Assembly (NCBI GenBank): GCA_004557655.1
Contig: SFGJ01000001.1
Span: forward strand, 150,034 to 214,033
Length of the DNA: 64,000 bases
Source of the DNA: Clostridiales bacterium
GTDB lineage: Bacteria; Bacillota; Clostridia; Oscillospirales; Oscillospiraceae
Reading direction: 5' to 3'
In this document: positions 34,744 to 43,956 of the stretch, piece by piece
Layout of the letters: each line of letters opens with the position of its first letter
Numbering within the stretch: the first letter of the stretch is position 1
Position numbers and translations under genes: made by a program
The notes under the pieces: model-generated
Databases searched by the model: none
What the model saw: only the letters and a program-made list of their open reading frames with translations
What the model was told of the DNA's origin: nothing

Positions 34744-36489
34744 TTAAACCAGCGCATATTTCCGGGCATAAAAATTATATCGCTGGCGATACTCCTCGCT
34801 TCCGGTGCGCACGCTGTCCAGATAACCATGAATATCCAGCCGGCTCTTTTGCATCTGCACAACGCAGCCGGCGATATTGGAGCAGTGATCGGCGATGCGC
34901 TCCAGATCCGTCAGCAGATCTGCCCACACGAAGCCTGCCTCCATACTGCATTTGCCTTCCTGCAGCCGCAGAATGTGACGGGAACGAAGCTGCTCTTTCA
35001 GTGTATCCACCACCTGTTCCAGCGGTTCCACCTCCCGGGCGGCAGTTAGATCAGCGTGGATGAATGCCGTCAGCGCCAGATCCAATATTTCGTCCACTGC
35101 CCCAAACATTTTGCTCATTTCTTCCATAGCTGCAGGTGTAAAGCTCATGCCCTTGCCGCGCAACTCTTCTGTGGCTTCCAGAATATTCACCGCATGGTCG
35201 CTGATTCGCTCGAAGTCGCCGATCATATGCAACAGTTCCGCCGCCTCCACCCGGTCCTGGTCGCTCAAAGGACAGCCCGACAGCTTCACCAGATAGGTGC
35301 CCAGCTCATCCTCATAGCGGTCAGCGGTCTGCTCATCCTCCCGAATACTCTCGGCACGCTTATCTTCGTGCTTGCGCAGTTCACGCATGGCATTCCGAGT
35401 AGCACGGACTGCAGTAAGGCCCATGTTCATAGTTACCTCATGGCACCGTTCCATGGCCACCGACGGAGTAGCCATAAGCCGTTCGTCCAGCTCCGGCACA
35501 CTGTCATTTCCTGTATGGTCGGGAATAATGCGGCAAGCCAGCCTCTCCAGAAAGAATGCCATAGGCAGCAGCAGGACGGTGCACAGTACATTGAATACGG
35601 AGTGAACTATTGCGATGCCCAACTGGTCGATGTTTCCCGAAAGCAGCGGAATGTCCACCAGCGCCCGCAGCAACTCAAAAATCGTCAGCCATACGGCGGT
35701 GCCGATGATGTTGAATGCCAGATGCACCACCGCCGCACGGCGGGCGCTGCGGTTGGTTCCGATGGAGGAAAGCATGGCTGTGACGCAGGTACCGATGTTC
35801 TGGCCCATGATGATGGGGATTGCCGCTCCAAATGTGATCTGTCCTGTGGAGGACACCGCCTGGAGAATACCCACCGACGCCGAGGAGGACTGAATAATAG
35901 CTGTCAGCACTGCGCCGGCGATCACGCCCAGGATCGGATTGGTGAATATCAGCAGCAGTTCCCGAAAGCCTTCCATATTCTTTAGCCCCGCTACAGCGCC
36001 GCTCATGGTTTCCATGCCAAACATCAGCGTTGCAAACCCCAGAAGAATAAGACCCGTGTCCTTCTTCTTGCCGCTCTTACCCATCATATAAAGCGCAACA
36101 CCGATAAGAGCCAATATGGGCGTGAATGAGGTCGGTTTGAAAAGACGCACAAGGAAATTGCTGCTCTCAATGCCCGATAGACTCAGGATCCACGCTGTCA
36201 CCGTAGTGCCCACATTGGCACCCATTATCACATAGATTGCCTGCCGCAGAGCCATCAGCCCTGAATTGACAAAGCCTACCACCATCACCGTGGTGGCCGA
36301 GGATGATTGAATCACCGCTGTAACACCCACACCGGTGAGGAATCCCGCAGTCTTGCTTCCTGTAAGTTTGCCCAAGAGGTTTTTCAGTCCCTGCCCCGCA
36401 CGCTTTTCCAGTGCGTCTCCCATCAGGTTCATACCGAACAAAAACAGGCTTAATCCGCCTATAAGTGTTAGCACGTCAAAAAAAGTCAT
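34744..36489 (-). CDS. Na+/phosphate cotransporter NptA type, first copy
   Basis: 581 residues. Two Na/Pi repeats, each with the QSSSATT/QSSSAS signature (about 60-66 and 200-207), about eight membrane helices (residues 1-320), and a C-terminal PhoU-like helical domain (about 350-560). Imports phosphate with sodium. The upstream region (36533-36589) holds a promoter and repeats that match the phoP promoter in geometry. It is downstream of phoR, 188 bp away, with a terminator between. Confidence 0.94.
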   Translation of the reverse strand: MTFFDVLTLIGGLSLFLFGMNLMGDALEKRAGQGLKNLLGKLTGSKTAGFLTGVGVTAVIQSSSATTVMVVGFVNSGLMALRQAIYVIMGANVGTTVTAWILSLSGIESSNFLVRLFKPTSFTPILALIGVALYMMGKSGKKKDTGLILLGFATLMFGMETMSGAVAGLKNMEGFRELLLIFTNPILGVIAGAVLTAIIQSSSASVGILQAVSSTGQITFGAAIPIIMGQNIGTCVTAMLSSIGTNRSARRAAVVHLAFNIIGTAVWLTIFELLRALVDIPLLSGNIDQLGIAIVHSVFNVLCTVLLLPMAFFLERLACRIIPDHTGNDSVPELDERLMATPSVAMERCHEVTMNMGLTAVRATRNAMRELRKHEDKRAESIREDEQTADRYEDELGTYLVKLSGCPLSDQDRVEAAELLHMIGDFERISDHAVNILEATEELRGKGMSFTPAAMEEMSKMFGAVDEILDLALTAFIHADLTAAREVEPLEQVVDTLKEQLRSRHILRLQEGKCSMEAGFVWADLLTDLERIADHCSNIAGCVVQMQKSRLDIHGYLDSVRTGSEEYRQRYNFYARKYALV

Positions 36490-36532
36490 ATTACTCTCTC
36501 CTGCATAGTATTCTCATTTTCTTCTTTCGTTT

Positions 36533-36589
36533 ATTTTATCCGGTCTATCTTAAATTCGAAACCGCAGATAGGTTAAATCTATATTAAAC
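36533..36589 (-). promoter_or_regulatory. Putative PhoP-dependent promoter of the first Na/Pi symporter
   Basis: Half-sites on the plus strand at 36550-36555 (TTAAAT), 36573-36578 (TTAAAT) and 36584-36589 (TTAAAC); on the minus strand the -10 is TAAAAT at 36533-36538, 11 bp from the first half-site. The distances (23, 11 and 11 bp) equal those at phoP. Confidence 0.6.
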
Positions 36590-36617
36590 CGGAAAAAGTG
36601 TCTCCCTAAAACGCAAT

Positions 36618-36650
36618 GTGCCCTCTCGTGCAAGCAGCACAAGAGGGCAC
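36618..36650 (-). terminator. Terminator after phoR
   Basis: 14-bp stem GTGCCCTCTCGTGC with GCACAAGAGGGCAC (one mismatch, a wobble on the minus strand) and a 5-base loop; the following T-tract is weak. Confidence 0.7.
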
Positions 36651-36677
36651 TCCATGACAAGGGGACTTTTCCTATTT

Positions 36678-38312
36678 TCACATATTTTGTTCATTTCCAG
36701 GGAAAAGAACTGTAATAACTGTTCCCTGCTCCGGCTGGCTTTGCAGCTTTACCTCCGCGTCATGCAGCGCGGCGGCGTGCTTAACGATGGACAGCCCCAG
36801 GCCTGTGCCGCCGATAGCACGACTATGGCTTTTATCCACACGGTAAAACCGCTCAAAGACCCGGCTCTGGTGGTCATAGGGAATCCCAATGCCGGTGTCC
36901 TTTACCGTTACCAAGGCCCTGTGCCCACTCTCCCCCACCGTTACGGTTACGCTGCCGCCGTGGCGGTTGTACTTGATGGCATTATCGCAGAGGTTATAGA
37001 TCATCTCATGCAGCACCTGCCGCACCCCACGAACCGTCTGCTCATCACCCGCAAGGTGCAGGGAGATCTCCTGCTTGTTTGCCACCGGCATCAGGCTCTG
37101 CAGCACTTCGTCGCAAAGTGCGTAAAGGTCAACGCCTTCCCACTCCATTTCGCCGCCCTCCTCCATCCGGGAGAGATCCATAATGTCCTCCACCAGATTG
37201 GTCAGACGGACGCACTCTTTCTGAATGTCCCGGCTAAACTCCCGCACCTTGTCCTCAGGCACAAGGCCCTGGCTCATAAGCTCGGCGAAGCCGGAGATGG
37301 AGGTCAGAGGCGTTTTCAGCTCATGGGATACATTGGCGGAGAACTCCCGGCGCAGCTTTTCCCGTTGTTCCCGCTCTGTCACATCCATGGTCAGCACCAC
37401 GGCTCCCGTGACCTGCCCGGACTCCAGAACCGGGCTTGCTATGACCGATAGCGTTCTCTCCCCCTGCTGCAAAAGCCGCTCGCAGCGTTGCCCGGCCAAG
37501 GCCTGCCGCGCCGCTTGACGAAGCTGTTCCTCACGGCACTTTGCAATGTTGTCCGCTCCCGCCGGAAGAAGTGTAGCTGCACTGTGGTTTTCCGTCAGCA
37601 CCTGTCCGTGCAGATCAATGAGCAAAAAACCTTCGCTCATGTTCTCCGTCATAGCGGAAAATTCCCGCATACGCTTGCCCAATTCGTCCATCTGCTGACG
37701 AATGGTGTCCTTTTGCTGACGCAGCCGCTGGGTCAGGGGCTGCAGTTCCGGGTACACATTCTGGGGATCATCGGGTGAAATGGCATTGATGGGCTTTGTG
37801 ATCTGCCTGGCCAACCGCACCGACAGCGCAGCCGCCAGCAATAAAAGCCCTGCCACGGTGACCGCTATGGGCCACGCCATGTTCAGCAGCATGGCGCCCA
37901 AACTGCTCTGCTCCCGGCTCAGACGCAATATTGTGCCGTTTTGCAGGCGCAGGGCGTAGTAAAGATTCTTTTTCAGCACCGTGCTGGAATAGTGACTGCT
38001 CGTTCCCGTCCCCTCTTGCAAGGCACATGCCACCTCCTCCCGGCTCAGGTGGTTATCCATGTCTGTAGCTTTAGCCACACTATCATAGAGCACCGTGCCG
38101 TCGGAGGCAATGAGAGTGACGCGATCTGAAGAGCGAATCTGATCCGGGGCAATATACTCCAAGGTCTGCCGTATCTGCAGTGCCTCCTGAGAGAGGGATG
38201 CAAAGGACTGTTTCTCATAATAACTATATAGTATGCCGGAAAAAAGGCAAGCGCCCGCCAGCAGAACAAGCAGCGCAAGGCTGAAGGAGCTGCGAATGAT
38301 CTTACCGGTCAT
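36678..38312 (-). CDS. phoR: Phosphate sensor histidine kinase PhoR
   Basis: 544 residues. Two membrane helices (about 8-28 and 140-165) flank an extracellular sensor domain, then PAS (about 220-300), HisKA with the phospho-accepting His in ANVSHELKTPLTSISG (about 330) and HATPase_c (about 400-540) with DTGIGI. It phosphorylates PhoP when phosphate is low. Overlaps phoP by 4 bp. The assignment as PhoR rests on architecture and the Na/Pi genes on both sides. Confidence 0.9.
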   Translation of the reverse strand: MTGKIIRSSFSLALLVLLAGACLFSGILYSYYEKQSFASLSQEALQIRQTLEYIAPDQIRSSDRVTLIASDGTVLYDSVAKATDMDNHLSREEVACALQEGTGTSSHYSSTVLKKNLYYALRLQNGTILRLSREQSSLGAMLLNMAWPIAVTVAGLLLLAAALSVRLARQITKPINAISPDDPQNVYPELQPLTQRLRQQKDTIRQQMDELGKRMREFSAMTENMSEGFLLIDLHGQVLTENHSAATLLPAGADNIAKCREEQLRQAARQALAGQRCERLLQQGERTLSVIASPVLESGQVTGAVVLTMDVTEREQREKLRREFSANVSHELKTPLTSISGFAELMSQGLVPEDKVREFSRDIQKECVRLTNLVEDIMDLSRMEEGGEMEWEGVDLYALCDEVLQSLMPVANKQEISLHLAGDEQTVRGVRQVLHEMIYNLCDNAIKYNRHGGSVTVTVGESGHRALVTVKDTGIGIPYDHQSRVFERFYRVDKSHSRAIGGTGLGLSIVKHAAALHDAEVKLQSQPEQGTVITVLFPGNEQNM

Positions 38313-38992
38313 GCCTGTCCTCCCAGCTTATAGCCCACACCTCGGACTGTTTCGATCATATTTCCCGCCTCCCCCAGCTTCTGCCGCAGAGTGCGGATAT
38401 GCACATCCAGAGTGCGGTTTTCCCGCTCCGCCTCCAGGCCCCAGACGCGATCCATCAGCACATCCCGGGTCAGCACCCGTCCTTGCTGCCGCAAAAGCAG
38501 GGACAGTATCTCAAATTCCTTATAAGTCAGTGCGACTTCCCGCCCATTTACTTCTACCTGCCGCCGCTGAGGGCATACGCACAGCGGGCCCATCTGCCAT
38601 ACTTGCTCCTCCTCCGCCTTTTCCGTGCGGCGCAGTACCGCCCGTACCCGGGCCAGCAGCTCCATCATGCCAAAAGGCTTGGAAACAAAATCGTCCGCTC
38701 CGCAGTCCAAGCCTGTCACTCGGTCAAACTCCGTATTCTTCGCCGTGAGCATAATGATCGGTATAGCTGATGTAGCTGAGGTGGATCGAATTTTTTTCAG
38801 CACGGTGAATCCATCCTCCTCCGGCAGCATCACATCCAGCAGTACCAGTTCCGGCAAGCGTCTATTCACGGCGTGCCAGAATTCAGACGGTTTTTCAAAT
38901 CCCGCCGCTTCAAAACCCTGGCTCTGCAAAGCATAGATCACCAATTTGCGGATGCTGTGGTCGTCTTCCAACAGATAGATCATCGTTCTCAC
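38309..38992 (-). CDS. phoP: Phosphate response regulator PhoP/PhoB
   Basis: 227 residues. Receiver domain with Asp53 (LLDVMLP), Lys in SKPFG, and a winged-helix effector domain (about 130-225). The promoter lies at 39007-39063 with an apparent autoregulatory box. Phosphorylated PhoP would bind tandem repeats to control phosphate uptake genes. Confidence 0.92.
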   Translation of the reverse strand: MRTMIYLLEDDHSIRKLVIYALQSQGFEAAGFEKPSEFWHAVNRRLPELVLLDVMLPEEDGFTVLKKIRSTSATSAIPIIMLTAKNTEFDRVTGLDCGADDFVSKPFGMMELLARVRAVLRRTEKAEEEQVWQMGPLCVCPQRRQVEVNGREVALTYKEFEILSLLLRQQGRVLTRDVLMDRVWGLEAERENRTLDVHIRTLRQKLGEAGNMIETVRGVGYKLGGQA

Positions 38993-39006
38993 CTTCCTTC
39001 GGTTTA

Positions 39007-39063
39007 ATTATACCGTATCGCTGTTAAAAAGAAAATCCGCTTTATGTTAAATCTATCTTAAAT
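39007..39063 (-). promoter_or_regulatory. PhoP autoregulatory promoter with Pho-type repeats
   Basis: On the minus strand: -10 TATAAT (39007-39012). Half-sites written on the plus strand at 39024-39029 (TTAAAA), 39047-39052 (TTAAAT) and 39058-39063 (TTAAAT), spaced 23 and 11 bp. TTAAATCTATCTTAAATC recurs almost exactly at the first symporter promoter. Confidence 0.6.
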
Positions 39064-39132
39064 CATGGAGATTTCCATAAAAAGCATATAATCTATCTTT
39101 CTTCTTTTTTCTCCCATTTTATCAAAAACATG

Positions 39133-39161
39133 TCGACATTGCCTAACAAATTTTGTATACT
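39133..39161 (+). promoter_or_regulatory. Promoter of the second Na/Pi symporter
   Basis: TCGACA (39133-39138), 17-bp spacer, TATACT (39156-39161). The repeat pair at 39047-39063 is about 90 bp upstream, and a partial repeat (ATAATCTATCTT) lies near 39088. Confidence 0.65.
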
Positions 39162-39195
39162 ATAAAAAGAGTTTTGTTTAGGAGGGAAACTGAGG

Positions 39196-40953
39196 ATGGG
39201 CATATCCGATGTAATCACCCTATTGGGCGGGGTGGCCCTGTTTCTGTTCGGCATGAGCCTGATGGGAGACGGCCTGAAAAAGGTCGCCGGAAATAAGCTG
39301 GAGCTGGTACTCTATCGACTCAGCAGCACCCCCATCAAAGGCGTTTTGCTGGGCACCGGCGTCACCGCCGTGATCCAGTCTTCTTCCGCCACATCCGTGA
39401 TGGTGGTGGGCTTTGTCAACTCTGGCATGATGCAGGTCAAGCAGGCTATTGGCGTGGTCATGGGCGCTATTTTGGGTACCAGTATCACCGGCTGGCTCCT
39501 TTGCCTGTCTGACCTATCCGGCGGCAGCGGTTGGATCGATCTGCTCAGTACCTCCACCCTAACAGGCCTCGTGGCTGTAATTGGCATCGTTCTGCGCATG
39601 GCCGGGAAAAGGCAGTCCACTATGGCCATTGGAAATATCCTCATGGGCTTTGCGGTTTTGATGTTTGGTATGTCCGCCATGAGCGGCGCAGTGGCTCCCT
39701 TGAAAGAGAGCGCGGCATTTACCGGTCTACTCACCAGCTTTTCCAATCCGTTTTTGGGCATTCTGGTGGGTATAATCTTCACCAGCGTCCTTCAAAGCGC
39801 ATCTGCCGCTGTCGGTATTCTGCAAGCATTGGCTATCACCGGCGCTGTGACCTTTGAGGTTGCTTTTCCTATTATCATGGGCGTTGCTATCGGCGCCGCC
39901 GTGCCGGTTCTGCTCAGTGCGCTTGGTGCCAATATTTGTGGACGCCGTACCGCCTTTGTCTATCTGCTTATTGACATGCTGGGTGTGGCGATTTGGGCAT
40001 CGGTGTTTTATGCGGTGAATGCCTTTGCCCACTTCTCTTTTCTGACCATGCCCATGACCACTGTGTCCATTGCTCTGCTGAACACTCTGTTTCGTCTGGC
40101 CACCGTGGTTGTCTTGACACCGTTCATCGGTCATTTGGAGCGGTTTGTCTGCTTCTTGATCCCGGACAAGCATGGAGCAGATCCCGCTCAATTGGAAATG
40201 GATCGGCTGGAGGAGCGTTTTCTGCAGCATCCTGCTCTGGCTATTGAGCAGAGTCGGGAGGTCACGGCTGCTATGGCCAACACCGCCTGCAGCAATCTGA
40301 TGGATGCACTGCAGCTTATCGGCTCCTACAGCGACAAAGGATTTCAGCACATTGAGGAGCAGGAGGATACCATCGACCGTTTTGAGGATAAGCTGGGCAC
40401 CTACCTTATGAAGATCACAGTTAAGTCTCTGAATACACGGCAGAGCGAAGAGGTTTCCAAATATCTGCACACCATTTCCGATTTTGAACGTATCGGCGAC
40501 CATGCGTTGAACATCGCCGAGTGTGCTAAGGAGATCCACGAAAAGAATATCGTTTTCTCCGAGCAGGCACAACACGAATTGGCTGTGCTGGAGCAGGCCA
40601 TCCGAGAAATTCTGCACCTGTCGGTGGATACCTTCATCGCCAGCAATGTGGAGGATGCCCGTCGGGTGGAGCCGCTGGAGGAGATCATAGATACCCTTTG
40701 TGACGAAATGAAGAGTCATCACATTGATCGGCTGCAGCAGGGCGTATGCACTTTGAACCAAGGCTTTGTCTTCAATGACCTGCTGACGAACTTTGAGCGC
40801 GTGGCCGACCACTGCTCCAACATCGCCCTTGCCGTCATCGAGCTGCAGTCCGATTCCTTCGATACACATGAGTATGTCCGCAGCCTGAAGATGATGAAGG
40901 ACGAATCTTTCGCCAGGTACTACGATGAATACAAGCAAACATATGCTCTATAA
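39196..40953 (+). CDS. Na+/phosphate cotransporter NptA type, second copy
   Basis: 585 residues. Same architecture as the first copy: two membrane repeats with QSSSATS and QSASAAV signatures, then a PhoU-like helical domain with DFERIGDHALNIAE. Second motif reads QSASAAV instead of QSSSASV, a small variation that may reflect different affinity. AGGAGG precedes the start (GAGGATG close to it). Divergent to phoP with 203 bp between. Confidence 0.93.
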   Translation: MGISDVITLLGGVALFLFGMSLMGDGLKKVAGNKLELVLYRLSSTPIKGVLLGTGVTAVIQSSSATSVMVVGFVNSGMMQVKQAIGVVMGAILGTSITGWLLCLSDLSGGSGWIDLLSTSTLTGLVAVIGIVLRMAGKRQSTMAIGNILMGFAVLMFGMSAMSGAVAPLKESAAFTGLLTSFSNPFLGILVGIIFTSVLQSASAAVGILQALAITGAVTFEVAFPIIMGVAIGAAVPVLLSALGANICGRRTAFVYLLIDMLGVAIWASVFYAVNAFAHFSFLTMPMTTVSIALLNTLFRLATVVVLTPFIGHLERFVCFLIPDKHGADPAQLEMDRLEERFLQHPALAIEQSREVTAAMANTACSNLMDALQLIGSYSDKGFQHIEEQEDTIDRFEDKLGTYLMKITVKSLNTRQSEEVSKYLHTISDFERIGDHALNIAECAKEIHEKNIVFSEQAQHELAVLEQAIREILHLSVDTFIASNVEDARRVEPLEEIIDTLCDEMKSHHIDRLQQGVCTLNQGFVFNDLLTNFERVADHCSNIALAVIELQSDSFDTHEYVRSLKMMKDESFARYYDEYKQTYAL

Positions 40954-40960
40954 GCAAAGC

Positions 40961-40992
40961 AAAATGCGGAGGCGCCAGCCTCCGCATTTTTT
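40961..40992. terminator. Bidirectional terminator
   Basis: 13-bp stem AAAATGCGGAGGC (40961-40973) and its complement (40978-40990) with a 4-base loop, T/A runs on each side. Confidence 0.92.
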
Positions 40993-41488
40993 ATTCTTTT
41001 ACGCACACAGTCAGCACATATCCCTCCGGAGAAGGCAAAAAGCGGAAGAAAAAGCCAGCCGGCGCTGAAACAATCTCCTCACCCCGCAGCGCAAATTTCA
41101 CATTACGATACTCCATTAGCCGGCCGCCCCGGCATTTGATCCAGCTCTCTTTCAGCGTCCACAGCCGCAGAAATCCTTCGTCCTGTTTCTGGCTTGGCAG
41201 ATTTGCCAGCCATCGCCGCTCTGCCTCCGTCAGCGTGCGCTCCAAGCGGGGATTCACCGGTCGGATCCGCTCCAGATCCACACCCACATCCTTCTCGCTG
41301 ACGGCGCATACTACATATTCGCCGCTGTGACTGCAATTAAAGTAAAGAGGTAGGTTGCTCTGCGGTTTTCCATTTTCTGTCCGGTAGAATACAATCTTCT
41401 CCGGATCTACTCCCGATATATGGGCAAGCATTTTCCTCGCCAATTCCTCGGTTGAATATTTCTCTGCCGGCTCAATCGCAATGTCCAT
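40991..41488 (-). CDS. 4'-phosphopantetheinyl transferase superfamily protein
   Basis: 165 residues, shorter than Sfp (about 220). It has the Mg/CoA site motifs GVDLE (Asp71, Glu73) and WTLKESWIK (Glu114, Lys118). It transfers phosphopantetheine from CoA to carrier proteins. No carrier protein or synthase gene is nearby, so the target may be ACP or a distant cluster. Confidence 0.88.
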   Translation of the reverse strand: MDIAIEPAEKYSTEELARKMLAHISGVDPEKIVFYRTENGKPQSNLPLYFNCSHSGEYVVCAVSEKDVGVDLERIRPVNPRLERTLTEAERRWLANLPSQKQDEGFLRLWTLKESWIKCRGGRLMEYRNVKFALRGEEIVSAPAGFFFRFLPSPEGYVLTVCVKE

Positions 41489-41655
41489 CCTCTCACCTCC
41501 TCCCTTTATCCTATCACAGCCTTATGCGTATACGCAACGCTTTTTCCACAATAAGAATCCATCCGGCTTTTAAGAATTTGTCATCCCGGTCCATAGACAA
41601 TTACCTGTCGCAATGGTATGCTGATGCAGGAAAAAATACAGAAAGAAGAACCGCC

Positions 41656-42564
41656 ATGAATACAAAGGCTAAATCCTCCCTTACCAAAGGCTATATCATG
41701 ACCCTATGCGGAGGTCTGTGCTGGGCAATCGGCGGTGCCTGCGGGCAGGTAATGTTCCGTGACTGCGGTGTCACCTCTGACTGGCTGGTGCCCATCCGTC
41801 TCTTTACCGGCGGCGTAATCACTCTGCTTATCACGGCCCTCACCGGCGGAAAGCCACTGGAAGTCCTGCGCCATCGGAACGCATGGTTTCCCCTGTTGGT
41901 CTTTGCTTTGCTCGGTTCCGCCCTGTGCCAGTATAGCTACTATACCTCCGTGCAGTACGCAAATGTAGCTTTCGCCACGGTATTGTCCTATTGCAGCCCT
42001 ATTGTAATTCTGCTTTGGACCATTGTTTCCACCCAAAAAAAGCCCCATGCCTACGAACTGATCAGCGTGGTGCTGGTGGTACTGGGCGCTTTCACCTGTG
42101 TGACCCACTTTAACCTGAACACATTGGCTGTACCCGTCAAAGGTGCCGTGTGGGGCATAGTCAGCGCCGTGTGTTTCGCCTTTTACACTGTGTCCCCCCG
42201 GAAGCTGATGCAGCAATTTTCCGTTCTTTCCATCACGGGCTGGGGGATGACCATCGGCGGTGCCGTGATGCTGTTGCTGTTCCGCCCCTGGCAGATGGAG
42301 GGCATCGCGTTTAACGGTAGGTTATGGCTGCTCCTGGCCTGTGTCATTCTCCTGGGTACAGTCCTCTCTTTCGGCCTGTTTCAAAGCGGATGCAACATTG
42401 TGGGCAGTCTGGCAGGCAGTGTGTTGTCCTCTGTGGAACCGGTGGGGTCGGTGGTGATCTCCGTGCTGTTTCTGAAAACCACCTTCTCCCGGCTGGATAT
42501 TCTGGGCTTTTTATTGATACTGATCACTATTCCCCTGATGGCCCTCGGAAAGGCCCGGGAGTAA
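41656..42564 (+). CDS. EamA/DMT family transporter
   Basis: 302 residues from ATG 41656, chosen because the longer frame begins over the PPTase promoter. Two five-helix EamA repeats (about 15-145 and 160-295), with LGSALCQYSYYTSVQYANVAFATVLSY in the first. An exporter of small metabolites of unknown identity. GAAAGAAGAACC is a weak Shine-Dalgarno. Confidence 0.88.
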   Translation: MNTKAKSSLTKGYIMTLCGGLCWAIGGACGQVMFRDCGVTSDWLVPIRLFTGGVITLLITALTGGKPLEVLRHRNAWFPLLVFALLGSALCQYSYYTSVQYANVAFATVLSYCSPIVILLWTIVSTQKKPHAYELISVVLVVLGAFTCVTHFNLNTLAVPVKGAVWGIVSAVCFAFYTVSPRKLMQQFSVLSITGWGMTIGGAVMLLLFRPWQMEGIAFNGRLWLLLACVILLGTVLSFGLFQSGCNIVGSLAGSVLSSVEPVGSVVISVLFLKTTFSRLDILGFLLILITIPLMALGKARE

Positions 42565-42575
42565 TCTCAAAAAGT

Positions 42576-42608
42576 AAACCGCACAGGCTGCAACCTGTGC
42601 GGTTTTGA
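42576..42608. terminator. Bidirectional terminator
   Basis: Stem AAACCGCACAGG (42576-42587) with CCTGTGCGGTTT (42594-42605), 6-base loop, TTTTG on plus. Minus gene 42609 ends just beside it. Confidence 0.88.
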
Positions 42609-43883
42609 TCAATCACAGTGTCTGTATGGTGTATTTTGCCATTTGCCGCCGTTTATTCTGTGCATCTCCTCCGTAAGATGGTCCCACCGCAGCACATCCC
42701 GGTTATCGGGATAGAACTCAATAAACTCGCCCTCAACGAAAGTGTAGAAGCGAGAAATATCCGTACACATACCGAATGTAGGCACCTGCTCCGTGCTCAA
42801 ATGCATGGAATACGGCTCATTGTCCACCGTTCCGCTGAAATGCAGTCCATCCCGGTTCAGCCAAAGCTCACCCTCGCCACAGATGACAGAGGTGTCGTCC
42901 CCTTTGAGATTCTTATATTTGGGTAATCTTCCCACCCGAACATGACCCCTATATGTAAAGTTCGGATCCTTTACATCTTCCTCTGCCTTTTTCCGCTCCA
43001 GCAGCACCCAATCGCTGACCAGCTCAGGGCATACACTCCCCTCTCCAACCGGACTCAGATTGTATTTCTCATCCAGGGCAACGGTGTTACCGCAGGCGGT
43101 GCAGCGCATTTCGTTTCCGCTGCACTCCATTTGGTACATAGCACCGCACTTAGGACACAGGTATAAAAGCGTATCCAAATTTTTAGCCATCTGCCCCTTG
43201 CCGCTGAATGTCACCTGGGCCTGTTTATTCCAGATATAATCGTCGTGGGCCAGCAGACGGTTCATGGTGTCCTCAATTTCCTGAGGCGTCAGCTTTTGCA
43301 GATCCTCTGCCGTGAACATCCGGTCCACGGTCACCTCCACACGACCTACACGCTCATCCAGGCAGTGCTTGGTGTAAGTCAAATATCCGCCGGAAACCTT
43401 GGTATAGTACACCGTAACCCCCATCAACTTCAGGAACTTCCCCGTGCCAATCATCACCGGCTGTGCCATCCCCGTGATGGAACTCATACCCTCCGGCATG
43501 ATGCACAGGTTGCCGCCCTTTTTGATGATGCCGCGCATCTGCCGCATGCAATACAGGTCAGGGGTAAAATTCTTCTTGGGAATGACCTGCGCCAGCTTCA
43601 GGAGCAAGCAAACCGGAAAACGAACGAACTCATTGTATCCCACCACATAATTGAGTTTGTTGGGATAGCACGCCGGCCCCGTAAACTGGTAGTCCACGCG
43701 GGAAGCATGGTTGCTGATGAGAATAAAGGGATCCTTATCCTTGCGGGGGTCGGCCTTAAAGCGGAACGATGTATTGATCCTGCGGTTGAGGACCTTCACC
43801 ACCTGCATGAGGATCCAATACAGCAGTCCATTGGGCAGCTTCACCTGCCGCTTAAGCAGCTTTTCCTGCAGTGTCTGTTTCAT
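42609..43883 (-). CDS. PlsC-like acyltransferase with C-terminal zinc ribbon
   Basis: 424 residues. Residues 1-210 form a PlsC-type acyltransferase with the HX4D box NHASRVD (about 57-63) and MPEGMSS at the substrate-binding site. Residues about 245-275 form a CPKCGAMYQMECSGNEMRCTACG zinc ribbon, and residues about 300-424 are an all-beta region like a PH/YcxB domain. Catalysis on a lipid is plausible. The substrate and the role of the zinc ribbon are unknown. Widespread in clostridial genomes. Confidence 0.8.
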   Translation of the reverse strand: MKQTLQEKLLKRQVKLPNGLLYWILMQVVKVLNRRINTSFRFKADPRKDKDPFILISNHASRVDYQFTGPACYPNKLNYVVGYNEFVRFPVCLLLKLAQVIPKKNFTPDLYCMRQMRGIIKKGGNLCIMPEGMSSITGMAQPVMIGTGKFLKLMGVTVYYTKVSGGYLTYTKHCLDERVGRVEVTVDRMFTAEDLQKLTPQEIEDTMNRLLAHDDYIWNKQAQVTFSGKGQMAKNLDTLLYLCPKCGAMYQMECSGNEMRCTACGNTVALDEKYNLSPVGEGSVCPELVSDWVLLERKKAEEDVKDPNFTYRGHVRVGRLPKYKNLKGDDTSVICGEGELWLNRDGLHFSGTVDNEPYSMHLSTEQVPTFGMCTDISRFYTFVEGEFIEFYPDNRDVLRWDHLTEEMHRINGGKWQNTPYRHCD

Positions 43884-43956
43884 AGGGCTTCACCTCTGCT
43901 TATTTATCTATGATTTAATATTGTAAAGGTTTTCTTATCATAATTCTACCCTTTTT

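Noticed and set aside
39727..40938. 403-codon open frame on the minus strand
   Set aside because: Antisense to the second Na/Pi symporter, no family resemblance.
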